Positions 62,622 to 64,000 of a stretch of DNA of 64,000 nucleotides are shown here, in pieces. Position 1 is the stretch's first letter. Each line of letters begins with the position of its first letter. Made by a program: the position numbers and the translations under genes. The stretch is from Mixta tenebrionis (GTDB taxonomy: Bacteria > Pseudomonadota > Gammaproteobacteria > Enterobacterales > Enterobacteriaceae), in the NCBI RefSeq assembly GCF_006517625.1, contig NZ_VHQI01000005.1:248341-312340 (forward strand), given 5' to 3'. Under the pieces are notes generated by a model that was not told where the DNA came from, ran no database searches, and saw only the letters and a list, made by a program, of their open reading frames with translations.

Positions 62622-64000
62622 CTAGCGGGCGAGGCCGTATCCCAGCGGGAAAAGCGGCTGCTTCAAATCGCCAGGCTCGTCAGATTTCTGCGACTTCACC
62701 GATTCAGCCGTTGCCGGCAGCGCAAAAGGCAGGCGCGCCGTATAGGCGCTATCGGACAGCAGACGGGAGATCAGCACCTCATCGCTGACGCCGAAATTAG
62801 CGATAATGGCGCTGGATTTATCGCGCACGTTAGCCAGAATCGCCGGACGATCCAGATAAATCGACAGCACTACCGGCACCGCCATGCTGACTTCTTTCAG
62901 TACCTTATAATCCTGATTGTCCTCGTTAAAGGCCAGCGATCCCTCATGCTGGCGGCTGCCAAAGAAATAGCCGGGGTGCAGCTGTTCGTAAGGGGCGCTG
63001 ATGCGCATCAGCGCCACATCCGCCGATACGAGATTTTTCACCACGGTCAGCCCCGCCTCAACGGCGGCCTCCTTATCGATGCCGTACAACCATACCCTGA
63101 CGCCTTTTTTCAGCGGCAGAATATTTTTGTTTTGCAGCAAAACCAGCGATCGAAACTGCGCGCCGTCCGCCTCTTTTTTCGCTTCCGCGCTGCCGACAAG
63201 CTCATCGGCAAGCGCGGCATCAACGTAGGGCTGCTCAAACAGGCCCTGCTCAAATTTCTGTTGCAGAATGCGCTTGACCGAGGCATCAATTCTCTCTTCG
63301 CTAATCAGCCCTTTTTTAACGGCGCTGACCAGCAATGCGGTATCCGTAACGCCGCCAAGCTGATCGACGCCGGCATTCACCGCCTCAATAATGCGCTGTT
63401 CTTTCGTCAGCGCTTCCACGCCCCATGGCATACCGCCGGCTTGCGGCGCCTCGCCCGGCGCGCTGCCGCGCACGCATCTGTCATCACAGTCGTGGGTAAT
63501 CAGCCAGTCGCTGACGATGGTGCCGTCAAAGCGATATTCGTCGCGCAGCAGATCGCCCAGCAGAAAATGACTGAAGCCGGCGCCGACCGGCTCCGGTATT
63601 TTTCCGTCCCACTCCACGCCCTGCATAATGGTGCCGGCGGGCATTACCGCCGCCGCGCGCGATTCAAAAGCGCCCTTAAAGGGCATAATGTGCCTTTTCA
63701 GGCTCTCGGCACTGAGGCTAACCTGCTTGCCGTAGGCGTTGTGCCCGTCCCAGCCCTCCTGCGCGGCGCCGTAGCCAACCCAGTGCTTCACTACCGCCGC
63801 CACGCTCTGGCTGTTCAGGCCGTCCCCCCCGTGCTGGATACCTTCGATATAGCCTCTGACCATCTTGCGCACCAGCTCCGGATTTTCGCCAAAGGAGTGG
63901 CGAATTCCCGGCCAGCGCGGCTCACTGACGATATCCGCCTGCGGAGAGAGCACCTGCGTAATGCCGGTGGCGCGATATTCACGGCGCAGGCGATCGGCAT
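62622..64000 (-). CDS. Glycoside hydrolase family 3 enzyme (5' end outside window)
   Basis: Open minus-strand frame from the window edge, 459 codons visible. GH3 features: QVLSPQADIVSEPRWPG, VAAVVKHWVGYG, IMPFKGAFES with VMPAGTIMQGVEW, FDGTIVSDWLITHDC (nucleophile Asp in the VSDW position), and a C-terminal sandwich domain (FRSLVLLQNKNILPLKKG, YLDRPAILANV). Beta-glucosidase or similar. It converges on the sugar-acid operon and may supply its sugar. The signal peptide, if any, lies outside. Confidence 0.9.
   Translation of the reverse strand, partial: ADRLRREYRATGITQVLSPQADIVSEPRWPGIRHSFGENPELVRKMVRGYIEGIQHGGDGLNSQSVAAVVKHWVGYGAAQEGWDGHNAYGKQVSLSAESLKRHIMPFKGAFESRAAAVMPAGTIMQGVEWDGKIPEPVGAGFSHFLLGDLLRDEYRFDGTIVSDWLITHDCDDRCVRGSAPGEAPQAGGMPWGVEALTKEQRIIEAVNAGVDQLGGVTDTALLVSAVKKGLISEERIDASVKRILQQKFEQGLFEQPYVDAALADELVGSAEAKKEADGAQFRSLVLLQNKNILPLKKGVRVWLYGIDKEAAVEAGLTVVKNLVSADVALMRISAPYEQLHPGYFFGSRQHEGSLAFNEDNQDYKVLKEVSMAVPVVLSIYLDRPAILANVRDKSSAIIANFGVSDEVLISRLLSDSAYTARLPFALPATAESVKSQKSDEPGDLKQPLFPLGYGLAR

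Overview
The window is enterobacterial chromosome. Gene content (lambdoid prophage genes, a CP4-57-type island, ssrA-derived attachment sequence, sugar-acid genes) and codon use fit Enterobacterales, perhaps Erwiniaceae or Enterobacteriaceae; I cannot name the genus from sequence alone. It has three parts: the right two thirds of a lambdoid prophage (1 to about 22,974), a 20-kb P4/CP4-57-type island in the same attachment site (about 22,975 to 43,310) followed by debris of a third such element (to about 44.7 kb), and core or flexible chromosome with catabolic genes (44.7 to 64 kb).

Prophage. Late genes run leftward: antiterminator Q, a DNA methyltransferase, holin, SAR-type endolysin, an Rz spanin with a nested Rz1, sugar-related morphogenesis genes, an HNH endonuclease, and the small and large terminase subunits (the large one leaves the window). 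The immunity region at 16.0-17.2 kb has a cro-like gene, a LexA-like CI repressor and matching CTACT-N3-AGTAG operators inside good pR and pL promoters. The rightward-early genes (transcribed leftward here) are cro, a CII/YmfL-like gene, rha, replication O and P, and a 1099-residue fusion of a C5 cytosine methylase, a PAPS-reductase-like domain and a Dam adenine methylase. The pL operon (yfdP, yfdQ, yfdR, small accessory genes, exonuclease, xis, int) runs right to an integrase that ends at a copy of the 3' end of ssrA (tmRNA).

Island. A P4-type integrase follows that ssrA fragment. The island carries an unrecognised gene, a decayed IS256-type element, alpA, a serine-recombinase-like gene, a YfjJ/inovirus-Gp2-like gene, a type III restriction-modification pair, and a block matching K-12 CP4-57 cargo: yfjP, yfjQ, yfjR, ypjK, yfjS, yfjT, ykfF-like, an ArdB/KlcA antirestriction gene, a radC-like gene, ykfH-like, cbeA/cbtA toxin-antitoxin genes, DUF5983, DUF957 and DUF4942. 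Paired AGGCCCA repeats 11 bp apart lie just inside both ends, and a degenerate ssrA-like core at 43,288-43,310 marks the right end. A truncated third integrase with its own repeat set (AGGCACC) follows, then a broken OhrR/MarR-type gene.

Chromosomal right part. A beta-helix (pectate-lyase-superfamily) protein, an MFS transporter, an M20 amidohydrolase and an AraC regulator with a GH39-like C-terminal region are followed by a catabolic locus: LacI repressor and sodium:solute symporter on one strand, and on the other an IlvD-type dehydratase, HpaI-type aldolase, aldose 1-epimerase, SMP-30 lactonase, beta-hydroxyacid dehydrogenase, SDR dehydrogenase and TauE/SafE transporter. Together these spell a non-phosphorylative route: sugar to lactone to aldonate to 2-keto-3-deoxy-aldonate to pyruvate plus an aldehyde. 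A perfect 16-bp palindrome upstream of the dehydratase is the likely LacI-family operator. A GH3 glycosidase gene enters from the right edge.
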